Counted from the first letter of the stretch, positions 25,065 to 39,795 are shown. The stretch is 64,000 nucleotides of DNA from Lepturacanthus savala (GCA_030544235.1 CM060464.1:24171152-24235151); one strand, 5' to 3'. Numbers and translations: made by a program. The notes: generated from the sequence alone by a model not told the origin.

Positions 25065-27279
25065 ATGGGTCTTTTGACTGCCTTTCTCCAATCAAGTGAC
25101 CCTGTTTTGTTTTTGTTTTTTTCTTCTTATCTGTTTCAATTCTGGAAAAACTTGGTGTGTTTCTCCATTGGTTCAGGTTCTTTTGACACAGAAAACTCAC
25201 AATATTTCTCACTAAAAGCATCATGGGAACTTTCATAGAAGTGTCTGTGAAAGAGAAACCCCAAACCCTAACCCTCACTACAATAAAATCAAGGTTCAGC
25301 TCTCCACTCATTGCAACTCCGTCCATTAACCTCTGTGGTAACAGTTGTCGGCCAACAGGTTTCATCCTGTTTTTTTCATCATCCAGTCTGCCTCACCCAG
25401 CTACCCAGTTTTGTCTTCCATGGATTCATTTTCATTACCATTCTCCACCCCAACTGTGCAAGCAGTTGGTTATCCGTCTTGCACACTCCATAGCCATTCC
25501 CCTGTTACTTCCCTGTGGATTATTTTCAGAATTTCTGTGCCTTTTGTTTAGATTAAATATCCTTATTTTACTATCAAACTGTTCTCTTTTGCTTTTGTTT
25601 TGCAGGCAAAAAAAGCAAAAAAAGCCCAAAAAAAAGCAAATTGCATCTAGGTAATGAACATTTAGGTAAAACTTGCAGGGTACACTTCATACTTTTTCAA
25701 AACTATAATTTATTTTTCCTGGTCTGGTGGATTACTTGGTAAACTCGGTTTCTTTTCAGGCTAAAATCCAAGCAATTCCACATGCCTCACGAGAAGCCAG
25801 GTGAAAACATTCACTCTGCTCACTGGCCAGATGTGTGTGGGGTCGAGAACAAGAACATTAGCACAGGAAGCAACTCCTGAAGCAGGAGTTCTGGCCATAT
25901 GCAACAACATTTACTGATGAAGTCCAGGCTGCACTGGGGTCACTGTGTTCTCCTGGTATGGGCACTTCCCTCTGAGAGTTGATATACATGTATTCTAATA
26001 CTTTAATATCTGATTTTTTTGTTTTTATTTTAGCTTTAATGAAAATTAAATGGTGATTTCTATTCTTATTTCCATTTTTATTCTAATACAAACTACAAAT
26101 ACAAGACATTTTTTTTGCCAATCTACTTACAAATACTGGGTCCCCTACACACTTGAATTGATACATTATTTATTTCTTGAAAAGTCTTCATAGTGGAACC
26201 CTTAACCTTACATAGAACCAAATTTAGCCAATCAGAAAAGAGGGTTGTGAATATTTATGGGATGGACCAAAAAGGATCGGTGGTTTCTGGGCCTCCAGCA
26301 AGGCGCTTGACAGAGCACTGTGAAACTGTGAAACTACACTTACTGGTATCAAAACTTCAATTAAACAGGTTTTCACAAATTGTAATTTAGCTCACAAATC
26401 TTCAACTCAATGATTATATGTTTCTTACTGAAATGCAACTCAGAGGTTCTGTCCTTCTGGTTTCCTTCACAAGATAATACCTTTGACTGTTTTACCAAAG
26501 AAACAGACATTTCCTCACAGAGTTTTTCATATAATGTCATGACATTAAAACTCTCCATCACCACTACAATTTAGTATCGTGTCAGGTGGATCATGGATCA
26601 CATTGGTCTTTAGGTTCCCTTCAGTTGCCTACCACAGTTTTGTTGGTCACTGAGTGTATTCTGCAGTGTTCCAAGATTTAAAAACATTTACTGAAATAAA
26701 AATTAAAAACTAGGCTTTACATGAAAAAAAAAATGTAGACTTTGTAGAGGTTTTATAGAGGTAGAGGTTTTATTACACTTTTTGAATCCCTAAATACCAC
26801 ATATTACTAAAAAATAAATAAATAATAATAATAAAACAACTAAATTACAAAACTAAAAAATAAAAGTCCTATTTTTTCCACATTAAAACAAAATAAAATA
26901 AATTAATTAATTAAAAAAACATGTTCTGAGTTAGAATTTGTGAAGGGCTGGATTGAATGTTTGGTTGCCTCTTCATAAATATGTTGAAACAAATGTGTCT
27001 GTGTGTTTGTAGCAGTGTGTGTGGGAGGGTGGATGGGGGGGGGGTTGGGTCCTGAGGCTAGCCTGACATTTGAACCCTTCCCTAGAATGTCCCCTGTCGT
27101 TTCTTCTAAGGCTGTTTGATGGCTGAGGACCACTGAAAAAAAAAAAAAAAAGAATAAGAGTGTGTGGAGTGCAGGGGGTAAGTAGAATCAAAAGCATTCC
27201 ATGAAAGAACACAGCGTTGGTGTCACTTGGCCTCCACTCATTATCTGCTGGATTTCATCTGCATCACAGCACACCGCTG
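25065..27279. other. Unannotated DNA
   Basis: No host exon recognised. The frames at 25223-25654 overlap and lack domains. An AT-rich, poly-A-interspersed zone lies at 26690-26930. CCCTAACCCT at 25265-25274 is only a short telomere-like word. Confidence 0.45.
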
Positions 27280-27560
27280 CCGACTTCCATCCCTATAATT
27301 GCTAGGAAACTTTTTCGGCGAAAAACACGCGTCGGTAATCACAGAAACCGTGTTTTGCTGTTTGTCTATTCCCCGCAGGCCCGAGCGACATAGGTAGACA
27401 CAGAGGAGGGAAGGAGGCGAGTGAGGCAGCAGAGCGTTTTCTCGCCTCCGCTCCTATTGGTGCGTGATACACACCGTGCCCCTCTCTCCACTTGAGGGGG
27501 AAAAAGGCTGTGGTTGGCATAATGGGCTAATCATGAGAAAGAGTATGGGGGCGAAGGACA
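27280..27560. promoter_or_regulatory. CpG-rich patch, possible CpG island or regulatory element
   Basis: Compared with the AT-rich surroundings, this stretch is rich in CG dinucleotides (GGCGAAAAACACGCGTCGG, CCCGAGCGACATAGG, TCTCGCCTCCGCTCC) and contains an inverted CCAAT box (CCTATTGGTGCG) near 27452. It might mark an unannotated first exon, promoter or enhancer, but no coding exon is recognised beside it. Confidence 0.35.
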
Positions 27561-28865
27561 CGGGTGGGTGAGATGGTGGTAGGGTGGTGGTTGGGAGTAG
27601 GAGTGCACATGTGTGTGTGTATGTGTGTGTGTGTGCCTTTTGGGTGGGCGCGTCACACAGGAGGCCAGGAGTTAGCTCATTAAGAGAAGCTGGTAAATCG
27701 AAAGTGGCGAAGCAGCCAACGTGACTTAAGAGTTACAAATAACTACAACACGCTCCTGACAGACTGCTGCTCCCTGATGCACACACACACGCACACACAC
27801 AAACACACACACTGAGATAGCTAATTAGACCCATAATGTTTGAGCTTAATGACGTCTGCATGTGATTTTTTTTCTACATCTTACAATGTAAAGGGTGCAC
27901 ATGGGTGCGTGAATGTGTGTGATGTGTGCACATTCATGTCATCACTGTCACTTTTTCTGCTTCACAGTGTGTGCTTGTGATGATGTGCCGACTTCTCCCC
28001 TGTGACAGGGTTTCTAAGTTTGCCGTTGCCCTGGTTGACATCGGATGTGTGTATATAAGCGTGTTGAGGCCTGTGTGTGTGTGTGTGTGTCTTTGTGAAG
28101 GAGGTGGTTTCCACGCTAATGCAGCTGGTGTTAAAGTGTTGCCGGCTGACTTATAGTGTTTCTGCCTTTCTTGCTCGACACAGCTGAATGCTTCACTTCA
28201 AAAAACTTCTCTGTCTCGTTCGGTCTTTCGTCCTCTCTGCCCTCGAATGTCATTCTCTCCCACGGCATAAATCCACTCATTCCTCAACTTTAGCAGTGAA
28301 ACTCTTGCAGCATCAATTTGTAAGGAGCTGATCAGAAGTTAATAGCATACAGACCATAGATGTGTGGATGCAAGAGAACTAGATTATTGTTCAGGTAAAC
28401 ACGAAAAGCACCACAGGTACCACAAGTAGCACAAAAATTATATGAGCCCATAAAGTGTGGGCATTAAGGCAGAGGTGTGTCTGTACAGACTAATTTGTGT
28501 AAAGTACCATCCAAAGATGTTTAAAGGTTAAAAGTTGTAGCTGTCACCACTCAAATCCTATCTACTATCACACTGCCACACATTTGTCCATTTATTCCAT
28601 AAAATGGCGATAATTGACAGATTTCAGAGATACAAAAGTTGAAAAATGTCCATCAAATTCATCAAAATACAGCCACTGCAATGAGACCACTGCAAAATTA
28701 TCAGTTTTTTTCTGATTTTACTATTTATATGTACGTTTTTGGGCAAAAGGAACACTTTTAGTTAGTACTGCATACTTGGAATAGTAAATGATACAAATGT
28801 ATTTATTTCAAAAATATACCATAGAAACACTCAGCCATACATGAAATAACTTTGAAAATGGATAC
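27561..28865. other. Unannotated DNA with short GT/CA repeats
   Basis: Short GT or CA runs occur at about 27609-27635, 27780-27811 and 28071-28091. No gene recognised. Confidence 0.45.
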
Positions 28866-29082
28866 GGGTCATTTTCGACCCATGTTATGCATTAGAGGGG
28901 TAGGGATACAAAAACATGTTTTATTCAAAAAGTAAAAAAAAGAAAAAATAACCTAAAGATGTAGAGTTGTCAAAAACAAGTTAATTGAGGAATTCCTTGA
29001 GCCTTGACAGATGAAATTAATTTATTGAAAAGATATATGAAATTTAAACTCAGCCGGGTCATTTTTGACCCATGTTATGCAT
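28866..29082. repeat. Pair of direct GGGTCATTTT-GACCC repeats
   Basis: GGGTCATTTTCGACCCATG and GGGTCATTTTTGACCCATG, each followed by TTATGCAT, occur at 28866-28892 and 29056-29082. GGGTCA/TGACCC dyads of this kind are also the subterminal motifs of the piggyBac derivative at 44.8-46.3 kb. This may be a remnant of a related element, but no TTAA-bounded termini are found. Confidence 0.6.
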
Positions 29083-30411
29083 CAAAGTAGAATGAGGTGT
29101 GTATGTGTTGTGTTGATGCTGGAACGGAATGACTATAATACATGTAGAGATGCTGATTTCAGAAAAAAATTCAGTGGTATCAGTGGAATTGAGAGAGCGA
29201 AGTAGTGTTTGAGGAGCCCAAAAAGGGAGTGGTTAGTGTTTTGCTTTGTGATCAATAAATACCAAGGCACAGTGCTTTGGAAAAAAAAATATTTTTTTTT
29301 TAGTCTTTACTGTGGTATTATAATCAGTGTTTCCTCTAGGCATGTTTTTCTCAGCAGTGGTGGCAAACATTTCCGTTGCACATCCTGTGTGGTCATGTGT
29401 GTGTAGTACGTTGAAGGTTGGAGTGAATTCTCAATCTAATCATTAATAATATTTATTAAAGGAACACGTGAATGCAGAACATACTTGAGGAAATCTCTAT
29501 TTAGTCTGGTTTTGATTAGATGAGGCTATCAGACTAAGCAGAGGTGGGCGTTGTCTTCAAACAACCCAGTAATTTACTATAGGGTCGTGATTCCTGGCCA
29601 TAATCGACTGCTGGGGGCATTCACCTCTGAGAAAAATAATGAATAAATTGAATATAATATTAATCTCTTGCAATTTTGTATTATGTTTCCTCTTATGTTT
29701 TCCTTTCATTTCCCCCTTTACTCTCCTCTTCTCCCAAAAAAAAAGAAAAAGAAAACACCAGCACCAATAACAACTACACCACAGCAGACAACCAGCATGC
29801 AGAGCGCGCAAATAAAAGCATATTCTTTTATTGTATTGGAATACATTAATAATTATAAAATAAGAGTCTTAGCAACAATACATGTCAACTTATAGTCTTC
29901 TTCAGGGCATATAAAATCAGTAACAGCCAACAGATAGCATCGCTTCCATGTTTTCCATTATTTTTGTTACTTCCACCTTGAGGCCACCTTCCCTGCCAGT
30001 GATAAATGGCGATCGTATGTTGTCAGTGATGAGTGATGAATGTAAGACAGGAAAATGATGAAACATGACTCCATTTTCATCATATCACAGCAGTTTTAAA
30101 TCAAATTGGATTAAAATTAATCGCATCACTTGATCTTTTATCACTGATTTATCACACAACTAAACAGAAAAGTTAGTGCAACACAGACATTTTTATGTAA
30201 CGACGCCATTATAAGAAGGATGGAGGTTTTAGGCGGGTTTTAAAGAGGTTTTAGGCTTGTATCGGAAAACATTAATATTCATCCTCTCATCTTCAAAGAA
30301 ATGCTGTTCTCAATCTATGATTTGTAATTTTTGGGCTATAAAAATAAAATGAACTTGAATTGACTTGACATTTATACTAAATATGGTTGTGGCTAACAAC
30401 AATAGCTGATT
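29083..30411. other. Unannotated DNA
   Basis: No gene is recognised. Near 30335-30365 the words CTATAAAAATAAAATGAAC and TTGAATTGACTTGAC resemble the AT-rich 3' tail of a fish LINE on the plus strand, but no coding body precedes it. Confidence 0.4.
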
Positions 30412-30501
30412 ACTGTATGAATTATTGAAACTATTAATCATACAGTTGTTTGGTTCAAAAATTGCCTATTTTACACTTAGAGAAGTGTAAAATAGGCAAT
30501 T
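30412..30501. repeat. Two adjacent hairpins, the second a perfect 19-bp stem
   Basis: ACTGTATGA (30412-30420) pairs with TCATACAGT (30438-30446). Next to it, AATTGCCTATTTTACACTT (30460-30478) pairs perfectly with 30483-30501 around the loop AGAG. The close pairing of two hairpins is unusual outside transposon ends; the cause is unknown. Confidence 0.82.
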
Positions 30502-31790
30502 GAGAAGGAATATATTCTTTATTTAATTAATTAATTATTTTTTTTTTACGACATTGTAGGAAAGGGCCAGAACCTGATAAGCATCATTTCTTTCTGCCCC
30601 TTATTAAACTTACCATTTGGAGGTTTAACAATGTTTTTTGATTTCAGGAAAATGGAAATCTTATGTTACTATCACTTTGTGTATTTGTTATGTTATGTTC
30701 ATGTTTCATGTTTGATCTGTTTGAGATAAAGATCAAATTAAATTGAATGGTTTAAAATGTTAAATGCTGTTTCCCAAAGGTGAAGATACCAATTTTATTA
30801 TTATTATTATTAACCAACAGTCCAGAAGCAAAAGATAATCAAAGATCAAAAATCGCAGATGATATGATTCATCTATTATCAAAATAGTTGTTTATATTTA
30901 TATCATTGACAACTAATCAATCGACCAATGGTTGCAGCTTTAATAGTACAATTCAACAGTTCAACAGTCAGTCAGGGTTCGCACAACATGTAATAAAACG
31001 TAACGTGATCTGAAATTGGTTTTAAACTGCAAACAACCAAACAACTAGAAGTCAGAAGATTTGAGTGCTGTATTCCATGCACAGGCATTACTTGACCCTC
31101 AGCCAGACAGTCCCTGTCACACTGTGGGCAGCTGATGGCAGAGCACTGCAGGAGATAATGGCCCTTGTGTACTCATTTCACAAACCATGACAAGTTAAAG
31201 CGTGAAGCAGATAGTGAGCTTCTTGTCAAAGTTCTTTGACTGTGTGGCGTATACACAAGTAGCACGGTTCACAAAGCGTCTCAAAGTGTCATTTTCCAAG
31301 TGCCGAGCATTTCTGAAATGCACTTCTACTCTAAAACTGAAGTATGAAAGCGAGTTATCACATTTCTTAAAGCTAAGGATCCTACTCTCCCTATTATTTA
31401 AGACAGCTCCAGAGGTCTTTCAAGTGCTGTGGAGTTGCCAGTAGGAGGTTGCGATGACACTGAGGTGACAAAGATGTGCTGGAGATGTCTTGCTTGCTTT
31501 TTTTTTTTTCTTTTTTTTTGTCAGTGCTGGTTAATGTTGGGTTGAAGTTTACTTAATCACATTTTTTTTTTCCATTTTTTGCACTTATTCAGCAGCAGTA
31601 GTGCTTCTTCTTTCTTATTGAGTCTTGGTTACAACAGACCTGTTTCAAATGTGTAATTCTGAAATGGTTGGAACGTCTAAATTGTATTATTATGTATTAT
31701 TATCTTTTCCGATGTGTATATTATCTATTCTCTTGGAAATTCATTATTGTCAAATATATGTTGATTGTAAACTCCTTTAAAGAGCACCAC
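30502..31790. other. Unannotated DNA
   Basis: AT-rich with T tracts at about 31499-31520. No gene or element recognised. Confidence 0.45.
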
Positions 31791-32138
31791 CAGTGGTGGA
31801 TTAAATACTGATCCTTTACATTAGTGAAATTATAAATATACACATCAAAAATACTCCTTTACAAATAAAAGTGCTGAATTGCAATGTTACTTAAGTAAAA
31901 GTACAGAAGTATTATCAGGACAATGTACTTAAAGTATCAAAAGTACTCATACAGACTGTATTATTTATTTATTTATTTTTTAATCACTCAATAATTGTGT
32001 CTGCATTTAATTGTTTTAGTATATCAGTATAAAGACATATTAAGATACTTTGGGGGGATTAACTGTAAAAGTACTGCATATTATGTGAGCGTATAACCTG
32101 TTTTTTATAATAATAATAAACACTGTATCCATACAACT

Positions 32139-32769
32139 CATCCATCCATTTTCTCCCTTTAGTTCAAGTCAGGGTGCTGACCCAGACTTCCAACTCTACA
32201 GCCACTTCATCCAGCTCTTTCAGGGAAACCCCAAGACTTTCCCAGGCCTGCCAAAAGACATTGTCCTTCCAGCGTGTCCTTGGTCTTCCCTAGGGCCACC
32301 TCCCAAAGGGATGTGCCCAGAGCACCTCGCTAGGGAGGCTTCCAGGAGGTTCCTCACTAGATGTCCAAGACAGATGAGCTGACTCATCTCGATGCGGAGG
32401 AGTTCTACTCTGAGCTTTTCCTGGATGACCAAGCTTCTCACCCTATCTCCAAGGGAGGACCCAGCCACCCTGTGGAGGAAACTCATTTTGTCTGCTTATA
32501 TTCATCATCTCGTCCTTTCCTACCCAGAGCTTCTGACCATAGGTGAGGGTAGGAAGATAGAACCTGAATCGAGAGCTTCGCTTTCGGCTCAGTTCCTTCT
32601 TCACCATGATGGTGAAACCCATGGTGATTCTCATCCTAGTTGCTTCACACTTGGCTGTGAACCACTCCAGTAGAAGCTGAAGGTCATGGTCTGATGAAAC
32701 AGTTCATCAGATGAATCCTGAGGCTTCCGAAACACAGCCCCTCAACACCCTGGCTGTGTCTAGAAATTA
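32139..32769 (-). mobile_element. RTE/Rex3-like LINE 3' fragment nested in the hAT element
   Basis: The minus-strand frames (for example 32220-32486) read the C-terminal part of an RTE-type RT: SFLHRVAG, DRVRSLVIQEKL, LRIEMSQLICLGHLVRN, then a proline/glycine-rich end. The GHLVR motif is characteristic of the C-terminal region in this group. The 3' tail, read on minus, ends AAAATGGATGGATG, matching the GATG-type tail of Rex3 elements. Stops and frame shifts interrupt the frame and the 5' portion is missing, so it is a truncated fossil. Rex3 is the likeliest family by motif and tail, but I could not search for it. Confidence 0.72.
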
Positions 32770-32800
32770 GTGGATTAATAGTGAAAGTACTGCATATTAT

Positions 32801-32842
32801 GCATAATAATAATAATAGTTATAATAATAATAATAATAATGC
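32801..32842. repeat. (AAT)n microsatellite
   Basis: Interrupted AAT/ATA trinucleotide run directly next to the LINE insertion. Confidence 0.85.
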
Positions 32843-32990
32843 ACTGAATTTATATCACATTTTAACTCAAAATGCATGACAATGACAAAAATCAAACATC
32901 TGGTGAAACTTTTTTTTTCTAATCCTTAGCTGGTATGAGAAATGCTGCCAAACAAAATATTGTGTAAATTCTATACAATCAGAATAAAGG

Positions 32991-33030
32991 TTCTTCTTCT
33001 TCTTCTTCTTCTTCTTCTTCTTCTTCTTCT
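32991..33030. repeat. (TTC)n microsatellite
   Basis: Thirteen TTC units in a row, inside the hAT element. Confidence 0.97.
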
Positions 33031-33252
33031 CCATTTAAGCAGACCTCTGTATATTAATGTATAATCTTATAAACATTTGTATATGAAAAGCAACTAGTAA
33101 CTAAAGCTGTCAGATAAATGTTATGGTGTGACAGTACAATGTCTCCCACTGAAATGTAGCAAGGTGATGTATATAGTAATATCACATGGAAATAAACTCA
33201 AGTATTTAAGTACAGTACTTGAGCAAATGTACTGAGGTACTTTCCACCACTG

Positions 33253-33748
33253 TCCACCACACAGTGTGCCATTTATCTGAGAACATACTTTAATGGAAAT
33301 CCATTCAGTGATTGTGCTGCCCATGTCTTCATCCAAAACACAATTTCAGCGGAGCAAAAACATTGTGAATCAGCTCTGAAACTGTCACTTAAGATTTAGT
33401 CCTATACTTGGCTCAAAGTGGGGGTAAGATGCTTGATAACTAACTTTTAGGTGCAGCTTTGAGCCAAGGATTTTTTTTTTATTTTTTTTTTTTTGCTCAA
33501 GTCAGTTCTTGCCAGTGTTCTTATAAGAGTTACTCTGAGAAACTTGATGAACACGGGCCCAGACCTCTAGTTAATTCAGCGGAGCCGTGATGGCTGATTG
33601 GCATATGTAGGAAGACGTCTCCCCGCCATTTATCTCCACTCGCCTTGACGCCGCTGCTGGCTTTATTCGCCACACTGGATCAGATTTTCATCTGCATCCT
33701 CAACACAGAAAATGCATTAATTGAAAGGAATGATGGCAACGATGATAG

Positions 33749-33749
<1 letters not shown>
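33253..33749. other. Unannotated DNA, partly conserved-looking
   Basis: Bases about 33575-33740 are less AT-rich and include GGCTGATTGGCATATGTAGG and GCCTTGACGCCGCTGCTGG. They could be conserved non-coding sequence. No exon recognised. Confidence 0.35.

Positions 33750-33822
<73 letters not shown>
33750..33822. repeat. (AT)n microsatellite
   Basis: AT dinucleotide array of about 72 bp. Confidence 0.98.
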
Positions 33823-37100
<3,278 letters not shown>

Positions 37101-37337
37101 GAGAGGAGACCATCCTCAGGTGATGGGAATCCAAACAGCATCCCACTAAAGAGATCAGGTGCACACCTGCCACTGGATGCACACAAGGATCTCATTGAAC
37201 ATTTCCCAATGAAGACTAAGAGAGGGCGCTGCAGACGTTGCCCCAAAGGCTCCAACAAAACACAGTGCTACAAGTGTAATATTCATATTTGCTTCTCAGA
37301 AGACAAGAACTGTTTCTGCAACTATCACTCTAAATGA
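37101..37337 (+). pseudogene. piggyBac transposase C-terminal Cys-rich domain, fossil fragment
   Basis: An open frame of 78 codons ends in a natural TGA at 37335-37337 and encodes the C-terminal end of a piggyBac-type transposase. It reads a DAHKDLIEHFP segment followed by KRGRCRRCPKGS, CYKCNIHIC and a final FCNYH. The Cys/His spacing matches the zinc-binding C-terminal domain of PGBD-type transposases, which binds terminal DNA. A stop at 37098-37100 blocks the frame upstream. The catalytic Asp residues would lie further upstream and are not found. It differs clearly from the C-terminus at 45.6 kb, so the two fossils come from different piggyBac lineages. No termini are evident. Confidence 0.75.
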
Positions 37338-37882
37338 TCATTACACTACTCCCCAACCTCCTACTCCTCATGCCTCTTGTACACCTAATACACATATACC
37401 TATATGTCTAAACTGTACATACACTGCACATGCTTTGCTTACAAGTGTTCCTGTTTCTTATGTATTTATTGTTTTTAAATTAAATTGCTATTGATAAAAT
37501 ATGACTAATGTTGAGATTATTATTCATGTTATATACTGTTCTGGGGCTAAATAACAAGTAATTACCCAAATTAACCCCTATTTTTGTTGTTTTATTTGTT
37601 CTTTTAACTGAGATATAAACATTTCTACCTCTCTTTTTAGACAATGAGTATAAATAGCCTACAGAAAATGCTGCTACCCACTTCACCCAACATTGTAAGA
37701 TTACAGCGTAGGAACTTTTGAGCAAGGCTGTGACAGAAACTTAAATCTTAGTGAGAATATTTTTTACACAAATATAAGAAAAAAGGAATAAAGAAAACAA
37801 ACCCCAGTGTCAGAGCCCACTGACTGAAAGTTAAGGTGTATCAAAGTTTCCACCTTGTATCCATCATTTTTTTTTGCTGCTG
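37338..37882. other. Unannotated DNA
   Basis: AT-rich with no gene. TTAACCCC occurs at 37573 but is not paired with an inverted end. Confidence 0.4.
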
Positions 37883-39231
37883 TCAGGCCCACAAGGAAAT
37901 CTTTTGAGTACATTTCAGATGTAACTGGGACATGTCATTCAGAATAAACACAGATGGAGATGGTGTGATGTCAACAGCTAAAAGTAACAAGATTTTAGAG
38001 ACAATCATACTCCAAAATTCTGAAACTTCTGGGCCCTCTCAATCAATATGATATAGTATTATAGAAGAAGTATAGAAGTATTGAGATTATTAGATTCACA
38101 AAGAGTACAGTTGGGAGTACTTAACGTCTTCATAGCACATAGCCTGCTGGGCATCAGGTATATTCTGTGAGTGAAGTTTAGATGAATCTGTTGACAATCT
38201 GGAACTCTACAAGTGAACAGGATCTTGGACCAAACTGTGTCCAAACTAAACTTCGGATCTAGAGCTAGGATCTCACTTCTCCATAGTGCATTCACAGACA
38301 TAAGCCTATAATTGGATTCCAATTAAAAAGCATATAGTGATATAGTGCATTTTGAGGTAAGCCTGCTATGGACCCCACAGACATTCATTGATGATTTTAT
38401 TTTAAGTAAAAAAAAAAGAAAAGAAAAAGATACCCAATACATTAAAGATGTCACATACATTCTGAAAGAAGCATAACCCACTCTCTCATCATCCCCCAGT
38501 GTGTGGATCCGCCTAGAGCTCCATCCAGGAAAACGTACGGGATGACCATCTATCAAAAGACCAGAATTATAAATTTCTAAAGAAAACAGATTCCCTTTTA
38601 AATCAGTCTTGTACAGTTTTATGCTGCCTTCCATATTCCAAAAATGAAAAAAAGGCCCAAAATAGACCTTGCATTGGTTAGCTTATATTTGAATATTGTG
38701 TAGGTAATGAAAAGGTCACCCTCAGTTCTGTAATAAGGAGAGTTTAAGACGTGGGTGTTTCCCATGACATACACATTTATACACAGCAGAATGAAGCTTA
38801 TCCCAATAATACAAAGGTGGGGCCAGCAGAAGAATAAAAGTGTCAAAAATGAAAACAGAAAGTACATCTTTATTATAGAAACTGGAGCTCAAACAGAGTT
38901 TGGCAAGGATGACCATCTATTTAAATCAAGATTAATTATTTTAGAGTGTTAATTATTTAATTGTACTTAAACCAACTTACAATTTGCTGCAGAATATCAA
39001 ACACAGACCACAACTATGACTATTCAATTCAATCAAATGCCGTCATCTAAAGATAGAAGGAGATTTTAGGCTCTCAGCCCTATCAATAATATTTTCCAAT
39101 CTTCTGACATTATCGGTGGCCAAACTTGTCTCAATAAATCCTGTCTGGACACAATGCAGTAGCTTAGTCATATGGGTCTGGGGAAAAAAAAATCTTATAT
39201 TTCTCATAATAACACTGAATATCTCTAACAT
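37883..39231 (-). mobile_element. L1-like LINE (fish L1/Tx1 group) ORF2 fossil
   Basis: Several minus-strand frames read successive L1-type RT blocks in the right order. VQTGFIETSLATDNVRRLENII (from 39231 downward) is the RT 'QTGFI' block. Next comes an FD-IEW-S-LWSVF segment near 39020-39045 corresponding to the AFDRIEW motif region. A W-R-IHTLGD segment follows within 38323-38634, then CQQIHLNFTHRIYLMPSRL and a C-x2-C pair in 38059-38322. Finally PEVSEFWSMIVSKI and FILNDMSQLHLK lie near 37885-38030. Multiple stops, frame changes and a missing catalytic YxDD region show a deeply degraded copy. The clade assignment is by motif order only. Confidence 0.72.
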
Positions 39232-39427
39232 TGTGTTTTACACCGTGCTTTAGAAAATGCATCATGCACCATGAGGCCCTGCTGTAGCTCAGGCATGAAC
39301 ACACATGCAGAACACACACACCAACTCTGCAGACAGGCTGGTGAGTTGTGAAGTGCCAAATTATACCTTTGGACTAATTTACCATCATGGAAATCAAAAA
39401 GGGTTAAGTTATTTTCTGTTATTCTGG
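39232..39427. other. Short spacer between LINE and SINE
   Basis: About 200 bp without recognisable feature. Confidence 0.4.
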
Positions 39428-39795
39428 TGGTCGGGTGACATGGTGGCGCAGGGGTTAGCGCTGTTGCCTCACAGCAAGAAGGTCGCAGGTTCAGGACCTC
39501 TTTGGGTCCTGGGTCTGGGACCTTTCTGTGTGGAGTTTGCATGTTCTGCGTGGGTTTTTCACCGAGTACTCCGGCTTCCTCCCACCGTCCAATAACATGC
39601 TCATGTAAATTGGCGACTCTAAATTGCCTGTAAGTGTGAGTGTATGAGTGAATGGTGTGTGTGCCCCACGATAGGCTGGCGACCATCTGAGGTGTATCCC
39701 TGCCTCTCGCTGTAATGTGCTTGGATTGGCTCCAGCAGACCCCTGCGACCCTAATGAGGAATAAGCAGGTATAGAAAATGACTGACTGACTTTGG
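39428..39795 (+). mobile_element. tRNA-headed SINE
   Basis: The head contains a pol III A-box-like TGGCGCAGGGG (39444-39454) and B-box-like GGTTCAGGACC (39488-39498), spaced as in a tRNA gene. The body has the fish-wide blocks TTTCTGTGTGGAGTTTGCATG and CTCTAAATTGCC. The 3' end runs GGCTCCAGCAGACCCCTGCG, then GGTATAGAAAATGACTGACTG as tail repeat. Order and composition mark a complete copy of the SINE whose 3' part is also at 23482. Family name not certain. The tail resembles that of the Rex3-like LINE at 32139, suggesting a LINE partner. Confidence 0.82.

Larger units (their letters stand above)
31791..33252. mobile_element. hAT-type non-autonomous element split by a LINE insertion
   Basis: The left end reads CAGTGGTGGA at 31791-31800 and the right end TTTCCACCACTG at 33241-33252. 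They flank the characteristic AGTAAAAGTACAGAAGTATTATCAG and AAGTACAGTACTTGAGCAAATG blocks of a widespread fish hAT MITE. Flanking 8-mers are AGCACCAC and TCCACCAC, a 6-of-8 match consistent with a decayed hAT 8-bp target duplication. The interior holds a Rex3-like LINE fragment (32139-32769) and AAT and TTC microsatellites. The element encodes no transposase. Confidence 0.85.

Noticed and set aside
25262..25277. Interstitial telomere-like CCCTAACCCT
   Set aside because: Only about two units; expected by chance and not an array. The same holds for CCTAACCCTAACC near 22709.
25223..25654. 143-codon plus-strand frame
   Set aside because: Ends in a lysine-rich read through poly-A-like sequence, overlaps frames on both strands and lacks any domain.
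32361..32673. Plus-strand frames across the Rex3-like fragment
   Set aside because: Antisense to the recognisable RTE C-terminus.
39444..39498. A functional tRNA gene
   Set aside because: A- and B-box-like words are present, but no cloverleaf can be completed and the surrounding sequence is the SINE body.
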